A stretch of DNA of 64,000 nt from Streptomyces sp. S.PNR 29 (GCF_030386795.1 NZ_JANUQM010000010.1:62001-126000); one strand, 5' to 3'; positions 1 through 9,016 are shown, counted from the first letter of the stretch. Notes: generated from the letters alone by a model not told the origin. Translations and numbers: made by a program.

Positions 1-2
1 AG

Positions 3-1292
3 CGGAGTGTGTCCGGGGCCCGGGGCCTGTCCGGGGGCCGGGGCTCGGCTGTTTCGGGGGAGCCGGCGGGGAGCGGGGAACGGAGTGTGCCTGAGGGCCG
101 GAGTGCGCTCGGAGGCCAGAGTGTGTCTGCGGACTTGGCTGTGCCCGCGGGGCAGGTGGGTCCTGCGCAGGTGGCGGTGTCTCGGGGCTCGTCTGTTTCG
201 GGGGAGCGGGGGGTGGCCGGGGGTCGGCGCGTGTCCGGGGATCGGCGCGTGCCCCCGGGGCAGGTGGGTGCTGCGCAGATGGCGGTGTCTCGGGGCTCGG
301 CTGTCTCCAGGGACCGGGCGGCGGCCGAGGACCGGAGCGTGTCTGCCGACTCGGCGGTGCCTGAGGACCCGGCCGGCTCCGGGGATCGGGCGGTGCCCCG
401 GGAGCGGACGGCGCCCGCGGACTCGGCGGTAGCTGCGGAGCCGGCGGCTCCTGTGGAGCCGACTGTGCCCGCTGATCCGGCCGCATCCGGCGATCCCGCC
501 GCCTCCAGGGACCCCGCGGTGCCCGCGGACCCGGCTGTCTCCGGGGATCCGGCCGTTCCCGCTGACCCTGGCGTTGCTGCTGACCCCGGCGTTCCTGCGG
601 ACCCGGCGATCCCCGAGGACCCGGCGGCCCCAGACGACCCAGCGGCCCCAGAGGACCCAGCGGCCCCCAACGACCCGGCGACCCCCGAGGACCCGGCAGT
701 CCCCCGGGAATCGGGCGCTCTGGAAGACCTGGCCGACCCGGGGGACCCGGCCGCCCCCGGGGAATCCACCGCGGAGGTCAGCCCCGGTACCGTTCCGCCC
801 GGCGGTAGCGTGACCGTCTCGGTTTCCTGTGATCCGACCGGGGGCCCGGCCCCCGAGAGCATCGACGCCACCTCCCAGGCCTTCGAGGAGGGCACCGTCC
901 CGCTGCGCCGGGTCGAGGGTGGTGACGACAAGGTGTCCGGCCCCGCCTACCGCGGCACGGCCAGGATCGCCCCCGCCGACGATTTCCAGGGTGAACCCGA
1001 CTCCACGTGGACCGTCGACGGCACCTGCCCGGCGGCGCCCGGCGGGGAGGGCAAGCCGTGGAGCGCGACGTTCACGGTGTCCCACGGCGGTGGGGGCAAG
1101 GACGGGTCGTGTCCCGAGCCCGACGGCACGTCCTGCCGCGGCAAGGAGGTCCCGCACGGCGTGCGGGCCGGGACGGGCGGGGCCTTCACCGACTCCGTGC
1201 CCGCCCTGGTCGCCGGCGGGCTGCTGATCGCCGCCGCGCTCGGAGCCGCCGTACACCGGCTGCTTCGGAGGGAGACGGGCGGCCACGGCTGA
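3..1292 (+). CDS. Repeat-rich surface protein with C-terminal membrane anchor (5' partial)
   Basis: The frame is open from the window edge, so the true start and any signal peptide probably lie upstream. The first ~240 residues are low complexity (Gly/Ser/Arg, then Ala/Pro/Asp), including a run of about 15 near-hexapeptides of the form DPAxPx. A folded-looking segment follows (roughly residues 255-360) with a beta-rich start (PGTVPPGGSVTVSVSC), then a linker and one hydrophobic helix (VPALVAGGLLIAAALGAAV) with an Arg-rich tail. This is the layout of a Streptomyces wall- or membrane-anchored protein: long stalk, small extracellular domain, C-terminal anchor. No LPXTG-type sorting motif is visible. 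Function is unknown; the C-terminal half is the best-supported part. Confidence 0.6.
   Translation, partial: RSVSGARGLSGGRGSAVSGEPAGSGERSVPEGRSALGGQSVSADLAVPAGQVGPAQVAVSRGSSVSGERGVAGGRRVSGDRRVPPGQVGAAQMAVSRGSAVSRDRAAAEDRSVSADSAVPEDPAGSGDRAVPRERTAPADSAVAAEPAAPVEPTVPADPAASGDPAASRDPAVPADPAVSGDPAVPADPGVAADPGVPADPAIPEDPAAPDDPAAPEDPAAPNDPATPEDPAVPRESGALEDLADPGDPAAPGESTAEVSPGTVPPGGSVTVSVSCDPTGGPAPESIDATSQAFEEGTVPLRRVEGGDDKVSGPAYRGTARIAPADDFQGEPDSTWTVDGTCPAAPGGEGKPWSATFTVSHGGGGKDGSCPEPDGTSCRGKEVPHGVRAGTGGAFTDSVPALVAGGLLIAAALGAAVHRLLRRETGGHG
149..305 (+). repeat. Two ~50-bp in-frame direct repeats, 108 bp apart
   Basis: A block starting GGGGCAGGTGGGT at 149 recurs with few changes at 257. The second copy lies exactly 36 codons downstream, so both encode the same peptide pattern (GQVGxAQxAVSRGS). 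With the DPA hexapeptides further on (about 459-750) this shows the stalk has grown by in-frame duplication. Confidence 0.7.
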
Positions 1293-1448
1293 CCACTCGG
1301 GCGGGCACCCCACCACGAACGCACACCAGTACCCCGGGCCCCCACCCTTACGCAGACCCCCGCTGTGACTCCCGCAACCCCGCCCGGCGCTCATGGCCAG
1401 CCGACCCCGTGGGTACTCAGAGCCGGAGGACACCATACGGAGGTACAC

Positions 1449-2693
1449 ATGCCGCGGACGGACCCGGAAGGCCACGGCCCCGTCCGCTACGGGCCCGAGC
1501 TCCCCGGCGACGGGCTCCCCGTGCTGCCCGAACTGTCCGGCATACTCGCGGCGGCCGCGGGCCGGGCCGACAGCGAGCCGGTCGGTGGGGGCCGCCCGCT
1601 CCTGGAGGCGGCCTGCGGCTACTGGGACCGCCGCGGTCTGCCCGCCGACCCCGGCCGCGTGGCCGCCGCCCCCGGCGCGCCCACCCTGCTGCTCGCGCTG
1701 ACCGCCGCCATCGACGGCGACGTCCTCGTCCCACGTCCCTGCGCCGCCTGGTGGGCACCGTACGCCCGCCTGCTGGGAAGACCCGCCTTCCACGTCGCCA
1801 CGCCGGCCGAATGCGGCGGGGTCCCCGACCCTTACGCTCTCCTGGAGACCGTGCGCCGGATCCGCGCCGAGGGCGGCGACCCCCGGCTGCTCGTGCTGTC
1901 CGTCGCCGACGACCCCACCGCCACCGTCGTACCGCCCGAGTTCCTGCACGAGACCGTCGAGGCAGCCGTGGGCGAAGGCCTCCACCTGGTCAGCGACGAG
2001 ACCTGGCGCGACACCCTGCACGACCCGCACGACACGGTGCTGCTCAGCCCCGCCGAGATGCTCACCGATCAGGTCACCGTCGTCACCGACCTGGCCGGAG
2101 CCCTGCTGCCGCCCGGCTGGCCGGCCGCGGTGGCCCGCTTCCCGCCGTCCGCCGCCGGAGACGGACTCCACGCGCGCGTGCTCGATGTGCTCACCGCACT
2201 CGGCGCCCGCGTCACCACCCCCGTCGCCGCCGCGGCCCGATACGCCCTGGACGAGCCCGAGCCCGTCACCGCACGCCTGTCCGCCGCCGTACGCCTGCAC
2301 GCGCGCGTGGCCGACGCCGCGCACGCCGCCGTGGTCGCCGGGGGAGCCCTCTCCTGTCCGCCCCAGGCCGGGCGCCACCTGTACGCCGACCTGGCCCCCC
2401 TGCGTGCCGCGCTCGCCGAGCAGGGTGTCGGCGACGCCCAGGAACTGGAGGACTTCCTCACCGCCCGGCTCGGCATGCCCGCGCCGGGCGGCCACCGCTT
2501 CGGCGACGACCTCGGCGCTCTGCGCGTCCGGCTGTCCACCGGCCCCCTGCTGGGCGCCACGGACGAGGAACGCGCGGAATGCCTCACGTCACCCGCTCCG
2601 TTGGAACTGCCACACGTGCAACGCGCGTTGATCCTTCTGAGGTCTGTCTTCGACGATCTCCGCGACGCTCAGCGATGGGAGCCTCCTCGATGA
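1449..2693 (+). CDS. Aminotransferase class I/II-fold protein lacking the catalytic lysine
   Basis: 414 residues from the ATG at 1449, chosen because GGAGG lies just upstream. The fold is recognisable: a DPTA element (residues 155-158) stands where NPTG usually is, SDETW (182-186) matches the SDExY motif, and RVRLST near the C-terminus matches the conserved substrate-carboxylate arginine region. The residue expected to carry PLP is not there. The SKxxxxxGW element is ALAGALLPPGW-like here, with Gly at position 217 where Lys is required, and the whole protein contains no lysine. It therefore cannot form the usual internal aldimine. Its stop overlaps the start of the next gene (ATGA), so it is translationally coupled to a metallo-hydrolase. 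It may be a pseudoenzyme or binding subunit; catalytic activity is doubtful. Confidence 0.8.
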   Translation: MPRTDPEGHGPVRYGPELPGDGLPVLPELSGILAAAAGRADSEPVGGGRPLLEAACGYWDRRGLPADPGRVAAAPGAPTLLLALTAAIDGDVLVPRPCAAWWAPYARLLGRPAFHVATPAECGGVPDPYALLETVRRIRAEGGDPRLLVLSVADDPTATVVPPEFLHETVEAAVGEGLHLVSDETWRDTLHDPHDTVLLSPAEMLTDQVTVVTDLAGALLPPGWPAAVARFPPSAAGDGLHARVLDVLTALGARVTTPVAAAARYALDEPEPVTARLSAAVRLHARVADAAHAAVVAGGALSCPPQAGRHLYADLAPLRAALAEQGVGDAQELEDFLTARLGMPAPGGHRFGDDLGALRVRLSTGPLLGATDEERAECLTSPAPLELPHVQRALILLRSVFDDLRDAQRWEPPR

Positions 2694-3745
2694 CGCAGCA
2701 GCCCGAGTCGACCACGAGTACGACCACCCAGGAAGCCGGCGCTCCGGCGGCCACATCGCCCTTGGCACCCCCGTCCCCGCCGCTCGCCGAACCCCGGCCG
2801 CTGGCCGAACGCCGCGTCTGGCCCAGAGCCTTCCACGACCGGCTGACCGCCCCGCTGCCCGGCCTGAAGGCCTTCGCCCGGTTCGCCCGCGAGGGCGCCG
2901 TACGCCCCGGCCCGGAGGGCCTGGCCGACATCCCCCGGCTGCCCTACGAGCCGGGCCCGCTGCCCCGCGTGGACGCCCGCACCATCGCCGTCACCTGGGC
3001 CGGGCACGCCAGTTGGGTCGTGCGGATCGGCGGGCTCACCGTCCTCACCGACCCGGTCTGGTCCCGCCGCATCCTCGGCACCCCGGCCCGCATCACCCCC
3101 GTCGGCGTCGCCTGGGACGCCCTGCCGCGCGTCGACGCGGTGGTCATCAGCCACAACCACTACGACCACCTGGACGCCCCCACGCTGCGCCGACTCCCAC
3201 GCGACACCCCGGTGTTCGTGCCCGCCGGGCTCGGACGCTGGTTCCACCGCCGCCGGTTCACCTGCGTCACCGAGCTGGACTGGTGGGAGGCGGCCGAACT
3301 CGGCGGGGTCCGCTTCGACTTCGTCCCGGCCCACCACTGGTCCAAGCGCAGCCTCACCGACACCTGCCGCACCCTGTGGGGCGGGTGGGTCCTCACCGCC
3401 CCCGACGGACAGCGCGTCTACTTCGCCGGCGACACCGGCTACGGCCACTGGTTCTCCCGCATCGGCCGCCGCTACCCGGGCATCGACCTCGCCCTGCTCC
3501 CCATCGGCGCCTACGATCCCCGCTGGTGGCTCAGCGACGTCCACTGCGACCCCGAGGAAGCGGTCCAGGCCAGCCAGGACCTCGGCGCCCGCCGGATGGC
3601 ACCGATGCACTGGGGCACGTTCGTCCTCTCGGCCGAGCCGGTCCTGGAACCACTCACACGCGTACGCGCCGCCTGGGAGAAAGCGGGCCTCCCCCGGGAA
3701 AACCTGTGGGACCTGCCGATCGGCGGCTCCCGGATCCTGACCTGA
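2690..3745 (+). CDS. MBL-fold metallo-hydrolase, NAPE-PLD-like
   Basis: 351 residues from the ATG that overlaps the upstream stop. The first ~45 residues are a Thr/Pro/Ala-rich tail. The metallo-beta-lactamase domain starts near residue 98 with TWAGHASWV and carries the metal-binding motif HNHYDH (155-160), a later HH (AHHWSK), the bridging Asp in YFAGDTGYG and a final His in MHWGTF. The DPVWSRR segment and general layout match the N-acylphosphatidylethanolamine phospholipase D / UlaG branch, whose members cleave phosphodiesters in lipids or other small substrates. No signal peptide, so cytosolic. The substrate cannot be told from sequence. Coupling to the lysine-less aminotransferase implies the two products act together. 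Confidence 0.85.
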   Translation: MTQQPESTTSTTTQEAGAPAATSPLAPPSPPLAEPRPLAERRVWPRAFHDRLTAPLPGLKAFARFAREGAVRPGPEGLADIPRLPYEPGPLPRVDARTIAVTWAGHASWVVRIGGLTVLTDPVWSRRILGTPARITPVGVAWDALPRVDAVVISHNHYDHLDAPTLRRLPRDTPVFVPAGLGRWFHRRRFTCVTELDWWEAAELGGVRFDFVPAHHWSKRSLTDTCRTLWGGWVLTAPDGQRVYFAGDTGYGHWFSRIGRRYPGIDLALLPIGAYDPRWWLSDVHCDPEEAVQASQDLGARRMAPMHWGTFVLSAEPVLEPLTRVRAAWEKAGLPRENLWDLPIGGSRILT

Positions 3746-3780
3746 CCTGTAAAAGCGCTGCGAGCTCCCCCCGCCCCGTC

Positions 3781-4407
3781 CTAGGCCTTCGCAGCCCCCC
3801 GTATCTTCCGCCACAGGCTCGGCATCGCGCTGACCAGTACGGTCAGTGCGATCGCCGCGAGTACACCCTCCCACGGTTCGTCGAACAGAGAGCCGCCGAG
3901 GATCCCGATCAGCTGGTACGTCACCGCCCAGGCCAGACAGGCCGGAAGATTGCCGCGGGAGAAACGGCGCATCGGCCACTTCGCCATCAGGCAGGCCAGC
4001 ATCACCGGGATACGGCCCGCCGGCACCAGCCGGGACAGCACCAGCACCGCCACACCGTGCTCGGCGAGCTTCTCCTGCGCCTGGGCGAGCCGGTCCTCGG
4101 GAGCGCGCGCCCTGATCGCCTCCAGCCACCGCGAACCGTTCTTCGACCGCATACCGCGCCGACCCAGCCAGTACAGCGCCCCGTCCCCGAGGAACGCGGC
4201 CAGCGACGCCGTCACGAACACCAGCGCCAGCGAGAACGGCGCCGTCTGGTGAACAGCGACCACGGACGCGGTACTCACCAGCGCACCGGTCGGCACCACC
4301 GGCACCAGCGCGCCGATCAGCACCAGCAGGAACAGCGAGGGATACCCGATCGCCTGCTGTGTGGACGCCGTCGGCACGACCGCCGGAACGGCGGCGAGCC
4401 AGGTCAC
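3781..4407 (-). CDS. DedA / VTT-family membrane protein
   Basis: 208 residues with about five hydrophobic segments. The N-terminal part (PSLFLLVLIGALVPVVPTGAL) and the central SRLVPAGRIPVML element, with its conserved Arg and Pro, are typical of DedA/SNARE-associated proteins, which are linked to membrane lipid scrambling and envelope homeostasis. The start ATG overlaps the stop of the upstream metallo-hydrolase (4404-4407), so the two are translated together. Convergent with the gene ending at 3745; only 35 bp separate them and I see no clear terminator there. Confidence 0.8.
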   Translation of the reverse strand: MTWLAAVPAVVPTASTQQAIGYPSLFLLVLIGALVPVVPTGALVSTASVVAVHQTAPFSLALVFVTASLAAFLGDGALYWLGRRGMRSKNGSRWLEAIRARAPEDRLAQAQEKLAEHGVAVLVLSRLVPAGRIPVMLACLMAKWPMRRFSRGNLPACLAWAVTYQLIGILGGSLFDEPWEGVLAAIALTVLVSAMPSLWRKIRGAAKA

Positions 4408-5177
4408 CGCGCGACCCCCAGACGCACGCTCTCCCCGTGCCCGAGCCGGTGCACCGCCACCCCCGGCGCACGCTGCGCCGCCAAGCGCACGAACTCGTCG
4501 CCCGGCGCATGGAACTCATGGGGGCGCACGGCGTCCATCCCGATCGGCCAGTACGTGCCGTAGTGCACCGGCACCGCACTGCGCGGCGCCAGCCGCTCCA
4601 GCGCCTGAGCAGCCCGCCCCGCGTCCAGGTGTCCCTCGCCTAGGTACGGCCCCCAGCCGCCCACCGGCAGCAGCGCCACGTCGACCGGCCCGACCTCCTT
4701 CGCCATCGAGTCGAACAGACCGGTGTCCCCGGCGAAGTACGTCCGGGCCTCGCCCTCGATGACGTAGCCGAGAGCGGGGGAGCGGTGCGGCCCGAGCGGC
4801 AGCCGCCGTCCGTCGTGCCGCGCGGGCACGGCCCGTACGGCGAGGTCACCGACCGGCGTGACGTCCCCCGGCGTCACCTCGCTCACCCGGAGGTGGGAGA
4901 GCCGGCGCAGCCCCGGCACCGCCCGGGGCGCGCCCCGGGGCACGAGCAGGCGCGTGCCGGGTGCGAGCCGCGCCAGCGACGGCACGTGCAGGTGGTCGGC
5001 GTGCAGATGGGACACCAGTGCCACGTCCGCGCGCCAGGCGCCGGGCGGCGGCAGCGCTCCGCGCCGGCGGCGCAGATGCGCGAGCCGGCGTGCGAACAGG
5101 GGGTCGGTGAGCACGCGTACGTCCGAATCCCGGACCGTGCAGGTCGCGTGACCCCACCAGGTGACCTCCACCGGCAC
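4404..5177 (-). CDS. MBL-fold metallo-hydrolase, UlaG-like
   Basis: 257 residues. The protein starts directly with the domain (VTWWGHATC), then HLHADH at residues 57-62 as the dinuclear metal site, a mid-domain His (PARHDG), the Asp in YFAGDTG and the last His in VHYGTYW. This is the short form of the L-ascorbate-6-phosphate-lactonase-like branch; the real substrate is unknown. It is a distant relative of the hydrolase at 2690-3745, so two such enzymes flank one DedA gene. First gene of a two-gene operon with the DedA gene. Confidence 0.85.
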   Translation of the reverse strand: MPVEVTWWGHATCTVRDSDVRVLTDPLFARRLAHLRRRRGALPPPGAWRADVALVSHLHADHLHVPSLARLAPGTRLLVPRGAPRAVPGLRRLSHLRVSEVTPGDVTPVGDLAVRAVPARHDGRRLPLGPHRSPALGYVIEGEARTYFAGDTGLFDSMAKEVGPVDVALLPVGGWGPYLGEGHLDAGRAAQALERLAPRSAVPVHYGTYWPIGMDAVRPHEFHAPGDEFVRLAAQRAPGVAVHRLGHGESVRLGVAR

Positions 5178-5260
5178 CTCTTTGCCTCCTTCGCGCGACT
5201 CCCCCGAAGCCTACGTGCAGGAGTAGGGTCGGCGGCGAAACCGGAGGTGAGGGGGACGCC

Positions 5261-5662
5261 ATGGTGCCGGTCCGGGTCACGGCGATCGCGAGTCTGACGC
5301 CGCTGGAGGAGTTGGACGCCGATCCCTTCCTGGTGGACTCCCGCAGCCAGCACGCCATGTGTGCCCGGTGGGCCGCCGAGCACGGATACGTCGTCACCAG
5401 AGAGCTGCTGGTCCGAAAACTCAGGCCCGACCACAGCGCGCTGTGGGACGGCGTCCGGCCCGGCCTCGACCTGTTCGTGGCCCCCAGCCGCCGCGTCCTG
5501 GAGAGCGCGCTGTCGTCGGTGGAGGAGTTCACCGCGGAGTGCGCGCGGCGCGGGGTACGCGTGGAGACGGTGGGACATGCCGAGCCGTCGTACGACGCGG
5601 CGATGAAGGCATGTGTGCACCGGCGGCTGTCGATGCCGACGGCCGGCTACGACGGGCGATGA
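5261..5662 (+). CDS. Small conserved-type hypothetical protein
   Basis: 133 residues, ATG preceded by GGTGAGGGGG. I do not recognise a named family with certainty. The first 55 residues (VDSRSQHAMCARWAAEHGYVV) faintly resemble the start of serine-recombinase domains, where a D-x-S-x-Q-x(3)-C-x(2)-W-A pattern precedes a beta strand, but the catalytic serine region and the DNA-binding part are missing. The rest has an alternating helix/strand pattern. Divergent from the metallo-hydrolase/DedA operon across an 83-bp gap. Confidence 0.6.
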   Translation: MVPVRVTAIASLTPLEELDADPFLVDSRSQHAMCARWAAEHGYVVTRELLVRKLRPDHSALWDGVRPGLDLFVAPSRRVLESALSSVEEFTAECARRGVRVETVGHAEPSYDAAMKACVHRRLSMPTAGYDGR

Positions 5663-5768
5663 CCGCACCGGCAGGACCCCGCGGGACAAACAGGTGCCAC
5701 CGGCCGTTGTGACAAGGTGAGTACGGGGCCCGCGCCGACGACGGGCCGGGACGTGAGGTGTGCTGGCC

Positions 5769-7841
5769 GTGGGCGGTGGGCGTTGGCGGCGTATCGCCAG
5801 TCAGATCGGGCGCAGTATCGCCGTGTGGGCCGTCTCCACGGTCACCATGCTCGTGCTCGCCGGTGTCCTGCCGGACTTCCGGCTCCGCTCGGAGAACGGC
5901 GACAGCGCCACCGACATCGCCGTCACCGCGGCCTTCGGAGCGGGCGCCTTCGGTCTGCTGTCGGCCCTCGTGTGGCCGCTCCTCGTCCGCCTCCTGCTGC
6001 TCGTGCCCGCCCTCGTGCTGGGGCTGCTGGTGTTCTTCCTCAACGGCGCGCTGCTGCTGGTCGCGCTGTGGCTCAACCCCGCCGAGCGCGGCGCCGCCGC
6101 CCCGGAGACCGCCGTCGTGGTGGCCGCCGTGATGTCCGCCGTCGCCTCCGCCACGGGCGCCGCCCTCGCCGTGCGCGACGACGACACCTACCGGCGGCGG
6201 CTCTACCGCCTCGCCGACCGCCGCCGCAGAACCCAGCCGCCCGGCCCCTCCACCCCCGGAACCCTCTTCCTGCAACTCGACGGCGTCGGTCACGACGTCC
6301 TCCTGGACGCCGTCGGCAAGGGCCTGATGCCCACCGTCACCCGCTGGCTGGACGGCGGCGACGGCCGGCCCCCCACCCACCGGCTCACCCCCTGGCGCAC
6401 CGACTGGTCCAGTCAGACCGGCGCGAGCCAGCTCGGCATCCTGCACGGCTGCAACGACGACATTCCGGCCTTCCGCTGGTACGAGAAGGACAGCCGGGAG
6501 GTGATGGTCTGCAACCGCCCGACCAGCGCCGCCGAACTCCAGCGCCGGGCCATGGCACGCACCGGCGACGACGGGCTGCTCGCCGTCGACGGCGCCAGCC
6601 GCGGGAACCTGTTCAGCGGCGGCGCCGACGAGCAGGCGCTCGTGCTGTCCATCGCCACCCGCCGCCGCAGCAAGGAGAACCGCTCCCGCGCGGGCTACTT
6701 CGCCTACTTCTCCGACCCGGCCAACGCCGTCCGCACCGCCCTGTCCTTCGTCGCCGAAGCCGCCCGTGAGATCGGCCAGTCCACGCGGGCCCGCATCGCC
6801 AAGACCCGCCCGCGGGTCTCCCGCGGCGGCCTCTACCCCTTCGTCCGCGCCTTCGCGACCGTCGTCGAACGGGACGTCGTCGTCGCCGCGGTGATGGGCG
6901 ACCTGCTCGCCGGACGCACCGCCGTCTACGCGGACCTGGTGGCGTACGACGAGGTGGCGCACCACTCCGGGCCGTTCAGCCGCGACGCCGAGAAGGTTCT
7001 CCAGCGCCTCGACCGCTCGCTCGCCCTGATCGAGAACGTCATCGAGCACGCCCCCCGCCCGTACCGGATCGTCGTGCTCTCCGACCACGGCCAGAGTCCC
7101 GGCGAGACCTTCCGCGCCCGCTACGGCCTCACGCTCGGCGACCTGGTGCGGGCCGGCTGCGGGCTGCCCGTGCCGCGCCGGGCGCAGCGCACCCGCAGCG
7201 GCGCCGAGGCCCGCGCGGCCGTACGGGCGGCGCTGCGCATCCCCGTCGAGGAGGGCGGCGAGCTGCACCGCCCGCCGCGCCGCTCGGAGCCGATCGTGCT
7301 GGCCTCCGGCAACCTCGGCCTCGTGTCCTTCCCGGACGTCCCGCACCGGATGAGCAAGGAGGAGATCGACGCCCGCCACCCCGCACTGCTGACGACCCTC
7401 GCCAACCACCCCGGCATCGGGTTCCTGCTGGTCCGCAGCGAGAAGCACGGCGGGGTGGTGCTCGGCGCGCGCGGCGCGGAGATCCCGCTGGACCGGCTCG
7501 ACGAGGACCCGGGCCCGCTCGCGGCCTTCGGGTCCGGTGCCGCCGACGCGGTCCGCCGTACGCACACCTTCGAGCACACCGCCGACATCATGGTCAACTC
7601 CTTCCACGACCCGGCCGACGGCGAGGTCCTCGCCTTCGAGGAGCAGATCGGCTCCCACGGCGGACTCGGCGGCGCCCAGGCGAAGCCCTTCCTGCTGTCG
7701 CCGGTCGTCTTCACCGCGCCGGTGGACGACGGGGAGGAACTCGTCGGTGCCGAGCAGGTCCACCGCGTCCTGCGCCGCTGGCTGGGCGAGTCGGACGGCC
7801 CTCAGCTGCCGCTGGAGGCGCGCGAGGAACGGGCCGCGTAG
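5769..7841 (+). CDS. Membrane-anchored alkaline-phosphatase-superfamily protein
   Basis: About 690 residues. Residues 1-150 hold four hydrophobic helices resembling the holin-like-4 membrane module (including LLLLVPALVLGLLVFFLNGA). A phosphodiesterase domain of the nucleotide pyrophosphatase/alkaline phosphatase superfamily follows. Metal-ligand motifs are visible: FLQLDGVG (first Asp), SSQTGASQLG (nucleophile loop), VAYDEVAHHSGP (Asp/His), VVLSDHGQSPG (Asp-His) and a late FEHTAD. The enzyme probably hydrolyses a phosphate ester or phosphodiester at the membrane. GTG at 5769 is preferred because GAGG lies ten bases upstream; GTG at 5760 is the alternative. The gene stands alone, with 113 bp to the next. 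Confidence 0.85.
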   Translation: MGGGRWRRIASQIGRSIAVWAVSTVTMLVLAGVLPDFRLRSENGDSATDIAVTAAFGAGAFGLLSALVWPLLVRLLLLVPALVLGLLVFFLNGALLLVALWLNPAERGAAAPETAVVVAAVMSAVASATGAALAVRDDDTYRRRLYRLADRRRRTQPPGPSTPGTLFLQLDGVGHDVLLDAVGKGLMPTVTRWLDGGDGRPPTHRLTPWRTDWSSQTGASQLGILHGCNDDIPAFRWYEKDSREVMVCNRPTSAAELQRRAMARTGDDGLLAVDGASRGNLFSGGADEQALVLSIATRRRSKENRSRAGYFAYFSDPANAVRTALSFVAEAAREIGQSTRARIAKTRPRVSRGGLYPFVRAFATVVERDVVVAAVMGDLLAGRTAVYADLVAYDEVAHHSGPFSRDAEKVLQRLDRSLALIENVIEHAPRPYRIVVLSDHGQSPGETFRARYGLTLGDLVRAGCGLPVPRRAQRTRSGAEARAAVRAALRIPVEEGGELHRPPRRSEPIVLASGNLGLVSFPDVPHRMSKEEIDARHPALLTTLANHPGIGFLLVRSEKHGGVVLGARGAEIPLDRLDEDPGPLAAFGSGAADAVRRTHTFEHTADIMVNSFHDPADGEVLAFEEQIGSHGGLGGAQAKPFLLSPVVFTAPVDDGEELVGAEQVHRVLRRWLGESDGPQLPLEAREERAA

Positions 7842-7954
7842 GCGGGGAAAATCGGCTGCGTCCGCCGATCTCCGCCCGCACACTGTCCCAGTCGGACCTC
7901 GCACACCTGTGCGCTCCGATTCCCGCATCCCCGTACCTTCCCAGGAGCCCCTGC

Positions 7955-9016
7955 GTGCAGGCAGCCGTCACCGTCACTCCCGCCCGCCTCCCCGAGCTGC
8001 TGCTCGGTCTCGCGACCGTGCGGCCGGTCTTCCTCTGGGGCGCGCCCGGCATCGGAAAGTCCTCCCTGGTGCGGGAGTTCGCCGAGTCGCTGGGCCTGGA
8101 GTGTGTGAGCCTGCTCGGCACCCAGCTCGCGCCCGAGGACCTGATCGGCGTCCCGCAGATCCGCGACGGACGGTCCGTGTTCTGCCCGCCGGAGGTGATC
8201 GCCCGCGACGAGCCGTACTGCCTGTTCCTGGACGAGCTCAACGCGGCCACGCCGGACGTGCAGAAGGCGTTCTACTCGCTGATCCTGGACCGCCGTATCG
8301 GGAACTACGAGCTGCCGAAGGGCTCGATCGTCGTCGGCGCCGGCAACCGCGCCACCGACAACGCGCTCGCCCGCCCGATCGCCTCCGCGCTCGTCAACCG
8401 CCTCACCCATGTGCACCTGGAGGCCTCCGCCGAGGACTGGCTGGCCTGGGCCGCGGCCCACGGCATCCACCCGTGGATCGTGGACCACCTCACCGACCGG
8501 CCCGACCACCTGTGGTCCAAGCCGCCGAAGACCGAGGAGCCGTTCTCCACGCCCCGCTCCTGGCACATGCTCTCCGACGCGCTGCACTCCTTCGGCCAGG
8601 GCGTCGACGAGGAGACCCTGAAGGTCCTCGCGCACGGCACGCTGACGCCCGCCCACGCGACCGCCTTCTGCGGCTACGTCAAGATCGTGCGCAGCCGGTT
8701 CGGCATCGAGGCGATCATCAAGGGCGACGCCCGCTGGCCGCACCGCGTCGAGGACCGCGACCTGCTCTACTACCTCGCGGACTCCTTCCGCGGGCGGCTC
8801 GTCAAGGAACTGCCCGCCAGCAGGGAGCACATGTCGGCGAACGGACGGCAGACGGCGTACCGCGCCAAGTCGCTGCTCGTGCAGCTCGCCGAGATCTCCG
8901 TCGAGGTCGCCCAGTCCGTCATCGCCTCCGACGCCGACGGCAACCCCGTCCTGCCCGCCTGGTTCCTGGTGGAGGCGGCGCGGGACATGCCGCGGCTGGT
9001 GGAGGCCCGCCGGTGA
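7955..9016 (+). CDS. MoxR-type AAA+ ATPase
   Basis: 353 residues, GTG start with CAGGAG upstream. Walker A is GAPGIGKSS (29-37), Walker B is CLFLDELN (89-96), sensor 1 is VVGAGNR and an arginine finger lies near SALVNRL. These show an active MoxR/RavA-like AAA+ ATPase, a class that remodels or loads cofactors onto VWA-domain partners. The GTG of the next gene overlaps its TGA (9013-9016), so ATPase and VWA-protein are made together. The C-terminal third is mostly helical. No metabolic target genes are adjacent, so the client protein is not obvious. Confidence 0.9.
   Translation: MQAAVTVTPARLPELLLGLATVRPVFLWGAPGIGKSSLVREFAESLGLECVSLLGTQLAPEDLIGVPQIRDGRSVFCPPEVIARDEPYCLFLDELNAATPDVQKAFYSLILDRRIGNYELPKGSIVVGAGNRATDNALARPIASALVNRLTHVHLEASAEDWLAWAAAHGIHPWIVDHLTDRPDHLWSKPPKTEEPFSTPRSWHMLSDALHSFGQGVDEETLKVLAHGTLTPAHATAFCGYVKIVRSRFGIEAIIKGDARWPHRVEDRDLLYYLADSFRGRLVKELPASREHMSANGRQTAYRAKSLLVQLAEISVEVAQSVIASDADGNPVLPAWFLVEAARDMPRLVEARR

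Noticed and set aside
149..750. Repeats at the left edge as a possible CRISPR array
   Set aside because: Units are in-frame, contiguous or 108 bp apart, not ~30-bp repeats with unique spacers.
5261..5662. Serine recombinase or mobile-element gene
   Set aside because: Only a faint N-terminal resemblance; catalytic and DNA-binding regions are absent and no att-like repeats flank it.
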